Below, piece after piece: positions 56,656-64,000 of a DNA stretch of 64,000 bases. The notes beneath the pieces are model-generated. The model worked only from the letters and a program-made list of their open reading frames with translations. It was not told the DNA's origin and ran no database searches. The position numbers were made by a program, and so were the translations under genes. Source of the stretch: Marinactinospora thermotolerans DSM 45154 (lineage in GTDB: Bacteria > Actinomycetota > Actinomycetes > Streptosporangiales > Streptosporangiaceae); NCBI RefSeq assembly GCF_900167435.1, contig NZ_FUWS01000003.1, forward strand, positions 186,001-250,000. Reading direction: 5' to 3'. Numbering within the stretch: the first letter of the stretch is position 1; every line of letters begins with the position of its first letter.

Positions 56656-56765
56656 TGTTCGCATGTCGTCCTTGCTCACGGGCAGCGGCCCGTGAAGTGA
56701 GTGAAGAGACGACAGCCGTGTGGAGGTGAGGACGGGTCACGTCCACGTGACGCGGCCCCAACGCC

Positions 56766-57869
56766 ATGGACCTTGGATTTCTGCACCCCCTGTACTCCGT
56801 GTCCGGGCCGGTCGCCTCGGTCTATCTGGACACCACGCGCAGCACGGAGAGCGCCGCCAAGGAGATCGAACTCCGTTGGCGTGGACTGCGCGAGGAACTC
56901 GCGGCGAGCGGAGCGGACGAGGAGACCCTCCAGGCCCTCGACGGGGTCGTCGGCGGGGTCTCGAACCTTCCCGGTCCGCAGGGAGAAGCGCTCTTCGCGG
57001 CCGAGGGACGGATCCTCGCGGCCCACACGCTGCCGCGCCCTCCCGTACGCGATCGCGCCTCCTGGCGGCGTGGCGGGGATCCGCTGGAACTGGTCACCGT
57101 CTTGGACGCGGGCGTGCCGCACGTCGTCGTGGCCGTCGACCGTCTCGGTGCCGACGTCGACGCCTACCCCGCGCACGGTGGTCCGGTGGACGAACGGTCC
57201 TTCAGCGGCGCGACACTGCACGTGCAGAAGGTCAACGCCGGCGGCTGGTCCCACAAGCGCTACCAGCGTCACTCCGAGGAGGTCTGGTCGGAGAACGCGG
57301 CGGCCGTCGCCGGAGACGTCGAGGAGGCCGTGGCCGAGGTGTCGGCCGCCGTGGTGTTCGTGGGCGGTGACGAACGCGCCATCGGCAAGCTGCGGGAGCA
57401 CTTGAGCGAGCGTGTCCACGACCTCGTCGTGGAGGTGCCCGGTGGCCGGGCCGAGGGAGGCGCGGTCGACAGCCTGCGCGAAGCCGTGGACGCGGGACTG
57501 CGCGACAGGGCGAACGCGCGGCACGCCGAGGTGCTGGCCGAGCTCTCCCAGGAGCTGGGCAGGGACGGGCGCGCCGTGCAGGGAGCCGATTCCACGGCCG
57601 GGGCGCTGCGCACCGGCCAGGTGCGGACCCTGCTGCTCAGCCCGGACGTGATCGACGAACCCGTGATGTGGGCCTCGGCCACCGACCCGCTGGAGGTGTC
57701 GACCGAGCGAGGTCGGCTCACCGACCCTGACACGGCCTTCCAGGGCCCCGCGAGCGCCCTGCTCCTGCGAGCGGCCCAGGCCACCGACGCCGGGTTCACG
57801 ACGCTGCCCGATCCCAAGGACGCCACCGACGGCGTCGCCGCGCTGCTGCGCTTTACCATGGAGGAGTGA
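56766..57869 (+). CDS. Vms1/eRF1-like family protein (Rv2629-like)
   Basis: A 367-aa protein. The N-terminal ~140 residues look like the Vms1/ANKZF1 release-factor-like domain of the bacterial eRF1 family (SGPVASVYLDTTRS at 13, LVTVLDAGVPHVVVAVDRLG near 113). It resembles mycobacterial Rv2629, linked to hypoxia and stress. A peptidyl-tRNA hydrolase or ribosome-rescue role is suggested for the family. The C-terminal part has a VVFVGGDERAIGKL Rossmann-like region and a TLLLSPDVIDEPV stretch. It is translationally coupled (GTGA overlap) to the small membrane-protein gene. Confidence 0.7.
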   Translation: MDLGFLHPLYSVSGPVASVYLDTTRSTESAAKEIELRWRGLREELAASGADEETLQALDGVVGGVSNLPGPQGEALFAAEGRILAAHTLPRPPVRDRASWRRGGDPLELVTVLDAGVPHVVVAVDRLGADVDAYPAHGGPVDERSFSGATLHVQKVNAGGWSHKRYQRHSEEVWSENAAAVAGDVEEAVAEVSAAVVFVGGDERAIGKLREHLSERVHDLVVEVPGGRAEGGAVDSLREAVDAGLRDRANARHAEVLAELSQELGRDGRAVQGADSTAGALRTGQVRTLLLSPDVIDEPVMWASATDPLEVSTERGRLTDPDTAFQGPASALLLRAAQATDAGFTTLPDPKDATDGVAALLRFTMEE

Positions 57870-58123
57870 GAAACGCCAGGCGACGCGACGGGCTACGGCG
57901 CGGGCATCTCAAGGGAGCCCTGGGGAGCCTCGAGAGGCCCGCGAGCCCACTGCTGTTCCGACTGGTGCTCGCGGTCTTCGGCGTCGCCGTCCTGTTCGTC
58001 GGCGCGCTCTCGGCGGCCCTGTGGGCCGGTTCGGCCCCGTTGACCCTCGTGCTCTCGGCCGGTTGTGTGGCCGCCTGCCTCAACGTCTACTGGGTGTGGC
58101 AGCGCCTGCGCCACGAACGCTGA
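57866..58123 (+). CDS. Small two-helix membrane protein
   Basis: An 85-aa protein. A basic N terminus (MRNARRRDGLRRGHLK) precedes two hydrophobic helices (LLFRLVLAVFGVAVLFVGALSAALWAG and LTLVLSAGCVAACLNVYWVW), and the C terminus is basic. It starts at the GTG that overlaps the stop codon of the Vms1-like gene. Function unknown; it may be a small partner of that protein. Confidence 0.7.
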   Translation: MRNARRRDGLRRGHLKGALGSLERPASPLLFRLVLAVFGVAVLFVGALSAALWAGSAPLTLVLSAGCVAACLNVYWVWQRLRHER

Positions 58124-58236
58124 GCGCGCCCCTCCGGGGACGCCGTGGGGATGGCGAGGCCCCCGATCCCCCGTCCCCTTCGACGAGGAACCACCCCCAT
58201 CCGCTCCTGGGCGGCGGGAGGGAACAGGCCGGCCCC

Positions 58237-59091
58237 TCAGTCGGAGAGCAGCGCGCGTCGGAGACGGGCGAGCGCCCCCGCCAGCAGGCGCGAGACGTGC
58301 ATCTGCGAGATCCCCACCTCGCGGGCGATCTCGCTCTGGGTCTTGTTGCCGAAGAAGCGCAGCAACACGATGCGACGTTCCCGCTCCGGCAGGGCCGACA
58401 ACAGCGCCGGCAGCGCCTCACGGTCCACGACGGACTCCAGGGTCGGATCGTCACCGCCGATCGTGTCGCCGAGGTTGATCCCGCCGTCCTCGTTCTCGCC
58501 CGCGGGCGAGTCCAGGGACAGCGCGCTGTAAGCCGAGGCGGCCTCCATCAGGTCGGAGAGGTCGTCCAGCGGAAGGCGCATCTCCTCGGCGAGCTCCCGC
58601 ATGGTCGGCGAGCGGCCGTGCTCTTGGGTGAGCCTCCGGACCGCCGCGTTGAGTTCGGTTCGGCGCTCCTGGCGGCGGCGCGGCACCCGCACCGCCCACG
58701 TCTTGTCGCGGAAATGTCGTTTGACCTCGCCCGTCATCATCGGCACCGCATAGGCGACGAAGTCGTGGCCGAGGTCGGGGTCGAATCCGTTGATCGCCTT
58801 GACCAGGCCGAGCAGGGCGGCCTGTTCCAGATCCTCCATCGGTTCGCCCCGGTGGGCGTAACGGGAGGCGATGCTCTTGGCCAGCCCGATGTGGTGTTCG
58901 ACGATGCGCTCCCGCAGGACGGCGCGCTGGGAGCTGCCGGACTGGGTGCGGCGCATCTGGTCGAACAGGCCGGCGGTCACCACGTCGTGGTCCGACGTGG
59001 TGGATGTTCGGGACTGATGGTCGGCGGCCGGTCGGGCCCGATCCTGTGTGTTCGGGATCGAGGCCCCGGCACCTGCGTTCATGGCAGGCAT
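58237..59091 (-). CDS. SigB/SigF-family RNA polymerase sigma factor
   Basis: A 284-aa group 3 sigma factor. Region 2 carries EHHIGLAKSIASRYAHRGEPMEDLEQAALLGLVKAINGFDP, region 3 VRVPRRRQERRTELNAAVRRLTQEHGRSPTMRELAEEM, and region 4 LPERERRIVLLRFFGNKTQSEIAREVGISQMHVSRLLAGALARLR. In filamentous actinomycetes this group controls osmotic stress and sporulation. I chose the ATG at 59091 because CAGGAG lies 6 nt before it. The RsbW-like protein at 52052 could be its anti-sigma factor, but no anti-anti-sigma gene is next to it. The GAF-ANTAR gene follows on the same strand upstream. Confidence 0.93.
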   Translation of the reverse strand: MPAMNAGAGASIPNTQDRARPAADHQSRTSTTSDHDVVTAGLFDQMRRTQSGSSQRAVLRERIVEHHIGLAKSIASRYAHRGEPMEDLEQAALLGLVKAINGFDPDLGHDFVAYAVPMMTGEVKRHFRDKTWAVRVPRRRQERRTELNAAVRRLTQEHGRSPTMRELAEEMRLPLDDLSDLMEAASAYSALSLDSPAGENEDGGINLGDTIGGDDPTLESVVDREALPALLSALPERERRIVLLRFFGNKTQSEIAREVGISQMHVSRLLAGALARLRRALLSD

Positions 59092-59245
59092 TGCTGACTC
59101 CTGGGGGCAGGAACAGCTTCGCACCGAATTACTGGAGGAGGACCCGTCGGGGCACCTTCGTCCGGCGCCACCGCCGTGTCAGGGCCCGCTGCTGGACCCC
59201 GGTGCTGCCGCCCAGTCTAGTGCAGAACCCGCGGCGCGGCCGGAA

Positions 59246-60004
59246 TCACCGTTCGGCCTGGCCCCCCACCTGGGTGACGATACGCTCGGCGAGGTCGCGC
59301 AGCTTGACGTTCTGGTTGTTGGAGGAGCGCCGCAGCCGTTGGAACGCCTCGGCGGCGTCACACCCCGACTGGGCCATGATGATCCCGATCGCCTGGTCGA
59401 TGACCGCGCGGGAGGCCAGCGCCGCCTCCATCTGGGCGGCGAGCTCGGCGGTACGCTGGTAGCGGTCGCGACCGGTGATGACCGCGGCCGCGGGCAGCGC
59501 GAACAGCGCGATGAACGCCTCGTCCAGCGCGTCGAAGCCGTCGTCGTCCCTGCTCGACAGGTTGAGGGCGCCCACCGGCCGCCCGTCCTCGGAGATGAGG
59601 CCGGCCGACAGGTAGCTGCGCAGCCCCATCCTCTTGGCGGTCGCGGTGAACTCCGGCCAGTTCTGCTCGGCCTCGCCGAGCCGGCAGCGGTTGGTGCTCC
59701 GACGCCGCGCGGCGTCGAGGCAGGGACCGTCCCCCAGGTCGTACTGCTCCTGGTCGAGCCGGTAGATCTCGTCGCTGGTGGCGACCGCGGTGGCCGGCTT
59801 GCCCGCGTCGTCGAGGAGGGTGACGCTGGCCGCGTGGCAGCCGGGGATCAGCCGGAGGGTGAGCTCCAGAATCCGTTGGAGGGTCGTGGACATGTCCTCT
59901 TCTTGCGCGAGGACCCGGGTGAGCTCACCGAGCACGGCGACGATGTCGCCGAATCTCTCGTTCGCGGACTCGGGGAGGACCGGACCAGTTTCGAGCTCGG
60001 CCAC
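59246..60004 (-). CDS. GAF and ANTAR domain protein
   Basis: A 252-aa protein. The GAF domain (residues ~15-165) includes CHAASVTLLDDAGKPATAVATSDEIYRLDQEQYDLGDGPCLDA. The C-terminal ANTAR domain (~175-240) reads AALASRAVIDQAIGIIMAQSGCDAAEAFQRLRRSSNNQNVKLRDLAERIV, an RNA-binding antiterminator. It probably senses a small ligand or phosphorylation and prevents termination on target transcripts. The GTG at 60004 follows AGAAGGAG. It lies directly upstream of the sigma factor gene on the same strand (154 bp between), so a joint stress function is possible. Confidence 0.88.
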   Translation of the reverse strand: MAELETGPVLPESANERFGDIVAVLGELTRVLAQEEDMSTTLQRILELTLRLIPGCHAASVTLLDDAGKPATAVATSDEIYRLDQEQYDLGDGPCLDAARRRSTNRCRLGEAEQNWPEFTATAKRMGLRSYLSAGLISEDGRPVGALNLSSRDDDGFDALDEAFIALFALPAAAVITGRDRYQRTAELAAQMEAALASRAVIDQAIGIIMAQSGCDAAEAFQRLRRSSNNQNVKLRDLAERIVTQVGGQAER

Positions 60005-60781
60005 GTGGGCTCCTTCTGCCTGCCTGGCTGGAAGCGGGCGCGAGCAGGAACCTTGCTCGTCCAGCATTTGGAGCATACGCGACACGGGGAGCCCCCGTGC
60101 CAGCGCGGTTGCGCACGGCGGCACAGGGGCGGGCGGGTCTTCCGCCGGCCCGTTCGGGGCCCAGGGGCGCCGGGTCGGCGGGGATTCGCCCCAGGCGCGC
60201 GTCCCGGCCCTTCCGCTCGCCCGCGGTGAGCCGGACCACGGTGTCCCGGTCCTCGTTCGGATCAGGTCCACCGGTCGAGGAGGTGGCGGGCCGGTCTCCT
60301 CCTCCGAGGAACCCCGCGCGCTCGACCTTGTTCGGCTCACAGCGCGGAGAGTCGCAGAAGACGTCCTGGGGATCGGGGTCCCAGCCCGGTGTCCACTCGG
60401 GCAGCCCCGCCCGGTCCAGGTCACGCCGGGTCGGCCCGGCTCCTGGGCGTGGAACAGGACGGGCCGTCCGCCCCGCAGCGGTCGCGCGCCTCGGCGAGGG
60501 GGCGGCAGGCCGAAACGGTCGATCACCCCCTGGCCGCGGGCCAGGAAACGGGTGCGCCGGTGCGGGCCGGCGGCGAGGAGGCTCACGCCCGCGGTCACCA
60601 CGACGCGCCGAGCGCCTGGTCCGGGGGCGCGGCGGCGCTGACGTCCGGCCGGCACGGGAAGTCGGTGAGCGCCGGCCCCGGGGCCGACCGCCGCACACGC
60701 TCCACGCTGGATCGTTGATGGGGGGTTTCTGGATCTCCCGCGGACACGGCGAAGGGCGTCGAGGGTCGGTGTGCGCCGACC
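60005..60781. other. Gene-poor region with a possible decayed gene
   Basis: About 780 bp, very GC-rich. Minus-strand reading frames between about 60230 and 60620 contain protein-like pieces (a VVTAGVSLLAAGP-like strand and helix, then GWDPDPQDVFCDSPRCEPNKVERA in a different frame), suggesting a gene broken by frameshifts. I cannot name the family. Nothing else supportable is seen. Confidence 0.35.
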
Positions 60782-61030
60782 AACCCTGACGCCCTTCTGA
60801 GTGCACTCTCCGTCCACCTGGACGACCAGTCCCGCCTTCGCGCGGACAACCCGTCAAACGCGGCCCCGACCGGCTGCTCACCGACGCCGAACCGGTCTGC
60901 GTCGCGGTGGCCCAGGTCCTGCTACGCCATGACTCCAAGCGTCACTGGATACGCGCCGCCCCCGCCCGTATCGGCCACCTCTTGCCCCGCCGGCCAGACC
61001 CGTCCGAATACGACCCTCACCCGCGCGATC
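60782..61030 (+). pseudogene. Decayed IS982-type transposase fragment
   Basis: Frames in this stretch resemble the N terminus of IS982-family transposases: PDALLSALSVHLDDQ, then after a frame change GPDRLLTDAEPVCVAVAQVLLRHDSKRHWIR and IGHLLPRRPDPSEYD, which match the conserved LTDAELVCLAVAQVLL / RWLRYARAHLGHLFP region. At least one frameshift separates the pieces, and the catalytic C-terminal half is missing, so it is a remnant. No terminal inverted repeats can be assigned. It lies just upstream of the broken arsenic-locus flavoprotein. Confidence 0.6.
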
Positions 61031-61074
61031 CGGGACCAGCCCCACGCACGGCAGCGATCCAGCGGCCGCGGCCA

Positions 61075-62144
61075 TCACGTTCGGGGGGCGGCACCGGACT
61101 CCCGCAGTTCGGCGCCGATCCGCGCGACCGCGCTCTTGGCGCCGCGCCCGACGCCGATCAGGGTGGCCGAGGCCGTCCCGGTCCAGTCGCCGTAGCCCAC
61201 CAGGTGCAGGCGGGGCTCCCTTCGGCTACGGGTGCCCTCGACCTCGACCCGACCGCCCGGACCGCGCACCCCCAAAGGGCCCAGGTGGGACAGGACGGGA
61301 CGGAACCCGGTACACCAGTCACCGCGTCGAAGTCGCGGTGGGTGCCGTCCGGCCACAGCGCACCGGAGCGGGTGAGACGGTCGAACATCGGCTCCGCCCG
61401 CAGCACGCCCCGCGCGCGGGCCTCCCCGACCTCGGGCACCACGACGATGTGCCCGACCACACCGCCGGCCCCGTTGCCGCGTACCCGCTCCGTTGCCGCG
61501 TCGAACAGCACCCGTCCGTCCACGTCGTCGGGGAGCAGGCGTGGGGGGCGCCGGGTGGCCCACACCGTCTCGGCGACGCGGGAGACGTCGGCGAGGATCT
61601 GGGCGGCGGAGTTGCCCCCGCCCACGACCAGGACCCGTTGCCCGCGGAAGTCGGCGGCGCGCCGGTAGCCCACCGTGTGCAGCTGGAGCCCGCCGAACTC
61701 GGCACGGCCCGGATAGGCCGGGACGAACGGGGCACGCCACGTGCCGGTGGCGCTGACGACCCGACGCGCCCGCCAGGTGGCCGTGTCGGTTTCGACCGTC
61801 AGCCACTCCTCGCGCGCGCGTACCGCGCGCACTCGCACGGGACGGCGTACGGCGAGCGCGTACCGCCGCTCGTAGGCGGCCAGATAACGCGCCACATGGT
61901 CGGCGTCGGGGTAGTCCCGGCCCTCCTGGCGGGGCATCCACCAACCGGGCAGCACGCTGTGCTCGGCGGGCGAGAACAGCCGGAGCGATTCCCAGTAGTG
62001 CCGCCAGGAGCCGCCCGGAGCGTCCTCGGCGTCCAAGATGACGTAGTCCAGGCCCGCGCGACGCAGGAAGTAACCGACGGCCAGTCCCGCCTGGCCTCCT
62101 CCGACCACCACCACGTCGTGGAGACGGCCGTTGACGTTCGGCAT
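61075..62144 (-). pseudogene. FAD-dependent oxidoreductase (ArsO-like), frameshifted
   Basis: Start ATG at 62144 behind GAGGAA. The N-terminal FAD site is [21 protein letters not shown], and the second Rossmann site is [14 protein letters not shown]. This is an ArsO/flavin monooxygenase-like protein, as found with Acr3 and ArsC. The reading frame ends early at ~61158 in a wrong frame. The expected end ([16 protein letters not shown]... [10 protein letters not shown] ... [11 protein letters not shown]) is intact one frame over, so one base is missing near 61318 (a codon for Ile after DFDAV). This is either a real mutation or a sequencing error. It is the last gene of the ars operon. Confidence 0.8.
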
Positions 62145-62305
62145 GGAGGGTTCCTCGATCAGTCCGGACCCGGGCACCGCCTCCCACCCGGAGGCGCGGC
62201 GGCCGAGTCCTCGTCAGATGGCGAAGGGGCGCGGTCCCGGCCCCGACCGAGCCGGGACCGCGCCCCGAACCGGGGCGTCCTCCGCCCACCAGGAGCGCGG
62301 ACGGG

Positions 62306-62737
62306 TCAGGAGACGCCCAGGTCGTGGAGCAGGTCCCTGACCCGACGGCCGATCTCGTCACGGATGGGACGCACCGCCTCGATGCCGAGTCCCGCGGGGT
62401 CGTCGAGCCGCCAGTCGAGGTAGGTCTTTCCGGGAAAGACCGGGCAGGCGTCGCCACAGCCCATGGTGATGACCACGTCGCTGGCGACGACCGCGTCGGC
62501 CGTGAGCACCTTGGGGCGTTCGGCGGTGATGTCGACACCGATCTCGGCCATCGCCGCCACCGCGACCGGGTTGACCTCAGCGGCGGGCGCCGAACCGGCG
62601 GAGCGGACCTCCACCGCGTCTCCGGCGAGGTGGCGCAGCCACCCCGCGGCCATTTGGGAACGCCCGGCGTTGTGGACGCAGACGAAGAGCACGCTGGGGA
62701 CGTGGGACAAGGGGATCACCGTGTTCCTGGTAGTCAT
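62306..62737 (-). CDS. arsC: Arsenate reductase ArsC (low-molecular-weight phosphatase type)
   Basis: A 143-aa protein of the LMW-PTP-like arsenate reductase family. The P-loop is CVHNAGR (Cys-x5-Arg) near residue 20. The other cysteines occur in [14 protein letters not shown] near residues 92-98, and Asp110 in YLDWRLDDP follows. It reduces arsenate to arsenite in the cytoplasm using thioredoxin or mycothiol. It lies between acr3 and the broken flavoprotein gene. The start ATG at 62737 is 21 bp from acr3, so they are co-transcribed. Confidence 0.92.
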   Translation of the reverse strand: MTTRNTVIPLSHVPSVLFVCVHNAGRSQMAAGWLRHLAGDAVEVRSAGSAPAAEVNPVAVAAMAEIGVDITAERPKVLTADAVVASDVVITMGCGDACPVFPGKTYLDWRLDDPAGLGIEAVRPIRDEIGRRVRDLLHDLGVS

Positions 62738-62757
62738 GGGTGGGAGCGGGCGGCCGG

Positions 62758-63846
62758 TCACCGCCGGACGTCGACGGCCCCGCGGGAGAGCCGGCGCCGC
62801 CAGGCCAACGAGACGTGGACCAGGCCGATGAGGACGGGCACCTCGATGAGGGGGCCGACGACACCGGCGAGGGCCTGACCGGAGGTCACCCCGAAGGAGG
62901 CGATGGCCACGGCGATGGCCAGCTCGAAGTTGTTGCCGGCGGCGGTGAAGGCCAGCGTGGCGGTGCGGTCGTAGGGCAGCCCGATGGCCCGGCCCAGGAC
63001 GAAGGAACCAAACCACATGACGACGAAATAGACCAGCAACGGCAGCGCGACGCGTACGACGTCGAGCGGGTTGGCCGTGATGGTGCCCCCCTGGAGGGCG
63101 AACAGCAGCACGACGGTGAACAGCAGCCCGTACAGCGCCCAGGGGCCGATCCGGGGCAGGAACACCGTCTCGTAGCGGTCGCGGCCCATCCGCCTCTCAC
63201 CGATGCGGCGGGTGAGGTAGCCGGCCAGCAACGGGATACCGAGGAAGACCACCACGTTGAGGGCGATCTGCGTGGCGGAGACGTCCAGGCCGCCGGTGTC
63301 CAGGCCCAGCCAGCCGGGAAGCAGGTCGAGGTAGAACCATCCCAACGCGCCGAAGGCGAGCACCTGGAAGACGGAGTTGAGCGCGACCAGGACGGCGGCG
63401 GCCTCGCGGTCGCCGCAGGCCAGATCGTTCCAGATGATGACCATGGCGATGCACCGGGCCAGCCCGACGATGATCAGGCCGGTGCGGTACTCGGGCAGAT
63501 CGGGCAGGAAGAGCCAGGCCAGGGCGAACATGACCGCGGGACCGATGAGCCAGTTGAGCACCAGCGAGGAGACCAGCAGCCGCCTGTCGCGGGTGACGGT
63601 GTCCAGGCGGTCGTAACGGACCTTGGCCAGCACCGGGTACATCATGACCAGCAGGCCCAGCGCGATCGGCAGTGAGATGCCGCCGACCTCCAACGCCGCC
63701 AGTGCCCGGTCCAGGCCGGGGACGAGATGGCCCAGCCCCAGGCCGGCCGCCATGGCCAGAAGGATCCACAGGGCGAGGAAGCGGTCGAGGAAGGACAGCC
63801 GCCGGGTGAGCGCGGCCGTGGACACCGAGGTGTCGGTCGCGGACAT
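62758..63846 (-). CDS. acr3: Arsenite efflux permease Acr3
   Basis: A 362-aa protein with about ten membrane helices. The Acr3 signature is present: ALARCIAMVIIWNDLACGD near residue 140 with the essential Cys, and AAGNNFELAIAVAIASFG near residue 310. It exports arsenite from the cell with the proton motive force. The arsR stop and acr3 start share bases (TGATG). It is followed by arsC after 20 bp. Confidence 0.94.
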   Translation of the reverse strand: MSATDTSVSTAALTRRLSFLDRFLALWILLAMAAGLGLGHLVPGLDRALAALEVGGISLPIALGLLVMMYPVLAKVRYDRLDTVTRDRRLLVSSLVLNWLIGPAVMFALAWLFLPDLPEYRTGLIIVGLARCIAMVIIWNDLACGDREAAAVLVALNSVFQVLAFGALGWFYLDLLPGWLGLDTGGLDVSATQIALNVVVFLGIPLLAGYLTRRIGERRMGRDRYETVFLPRIGPWALYGLLFTVVLLFALQGGTITANPLDVVRVALPLLVYFVVMWFGSFVLGRAIGLPYDRTATLAFTAAGNNFELAIAVAIASFGVTSGQALAGVVGPLIEVPVLIGLVHVSLAWRRRLSRGAVDVRR

Positions 63847-64000
63847 CAGCAGGGCCTCCGGACGTCGGCGCTGGAGCGGGCGGTGGCCGCGAGGGCGGAG
63901 AGCTTCTCCGACAGCGACTCCAGGACCTCGGGGCGCAGCCGGTAGTAGGTGTAGCGACCGCAGGGCTCGGTCTCGACCACGCCCGCCTCGCGCAGTACCC
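63846..64000 (-). CDS. arsR: ArsR-family regulator, 3' end
   Basis: The C-terminal ~51 codons reach the window edge. The visible part reads VLREAGVVETEPCGRYTYYRLRPEVLESLSEKLS, the wing of an ArsR/SmtB winged helix followed by the last helix, and ends ...SSADVRRPC. It should repress the ars operon until arsenite or antimonite binds. The N-terminal metal-binding and recognition helices are outside the window. Its stop overlaps the acr3 start by one base. Confidence 0.85.
   Translation of the reverse strand, partial: VLREAGVVETEPCGRYTYYRLRPEVLESLSEKLSALAATARSSADVRRPC

Noticed and set aside
60907-61668. Long plus-strand frame over the ars flavoprotein
   Set aside because: It runs antisense to the conserved FAD protein and begins in the transposase remnant; it is a shadow.

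Overview
The DNA looks like a chromosomal segment of a high-GC actinobacterium. Support comes from dense GC-ending codons, GTG starts, an hspR-type dnaK operon with a HAIR operator, DivIVA-like and ANTAR proteins, a SigR-type ECF sigma factor, a SigB/F-type sigma factor and F420-type enzymes. The gene complement would fit a Nocardiopsis-like or Streptomyces-like filamentous actinomycete, but the sequence alone does not fix the genus.

Layout. 0-9.7 kb: a secreted protein cut by the window edge, a TetR/DHA2 efflux pair with an operator inside the promoter, a GNAT acetyltransferase, a DivIVA-like coiled-coil protein, a gamma-carbonic anhydrase, a phosphoesterase and an EtfD-like membrane iron-sulfur oxidoreductase. 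10-17 kb: the heat-shock locus dnaK-grpE-dnaJ-hspR-clpB. 17-40 kb: a RiPP gene cluster that I interpret as a class V lanthipeptide (lexapeptide/cacaoidin-like) locus. 40.2-50.4 kb: an RDD membrane protein, an acyl-CoA dehydrogenase, a GntR/MFS pair and a branched-chain keto-acid dehydrogenase operon (E1alpha-E1beta-E2). 50.8-56.2 kb: a SigR-like sigma factor without an adjacent anti-sigma gene, then purS, purQ and purL with two unrelated small genes between them. 56.3-60 kb: a Vms1/eRF1-like protein, a SigB-family sigma factor and a GAF-ANTAR protein. 60-64 kb: a decayed IS982-type transposase and an arsenic operon (arsR-acr3-arsC) ending in a frameshifted flavoprotein.

How the RiPP cluster should work. 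Two precursor peptides (56 and 74 aa) have leaders of equal length ending in Ala-Pro-Ala and cores ending in Thr-Val-x-x-Gly-Cys. An APH-like kinase, a HopA1-like protein and a kinase-like protein lacking the catalytic Asp would form the three-part dehydration/cyclisation machinery. An HFCD flavoprotein would decarboxylate the C-terminal Cys to give AviMeCys, a luciferase-like F420 enzyme would reduce dehydro residues to D-amino acids, and a methyltransferase would N-methylate the new N terminus. A two-domain M16 peptidase would remove the leader. One ABC exporter and two ATPase/permease pairs provide export and immunity. An XRE-ATPase regulator and a large SARP regulator control it, and two tandem MGT glycosyltransferases at the right edge may glycosylate the product. 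Four copies of an 11-bp AACTGCC repeat in front of the first gene look like a SARP-type operator, with one copy near the XRE gene.

The most novel points are the two-precursor class V lanthipeptide locus, the SARP-type repeat array, a SARP gene that seems to lack a normal start codon, a shared operator linking the acyl-CoA dehydrogenase to the EtfD-like oxidoreductase, and the orphan SigR-like gene.
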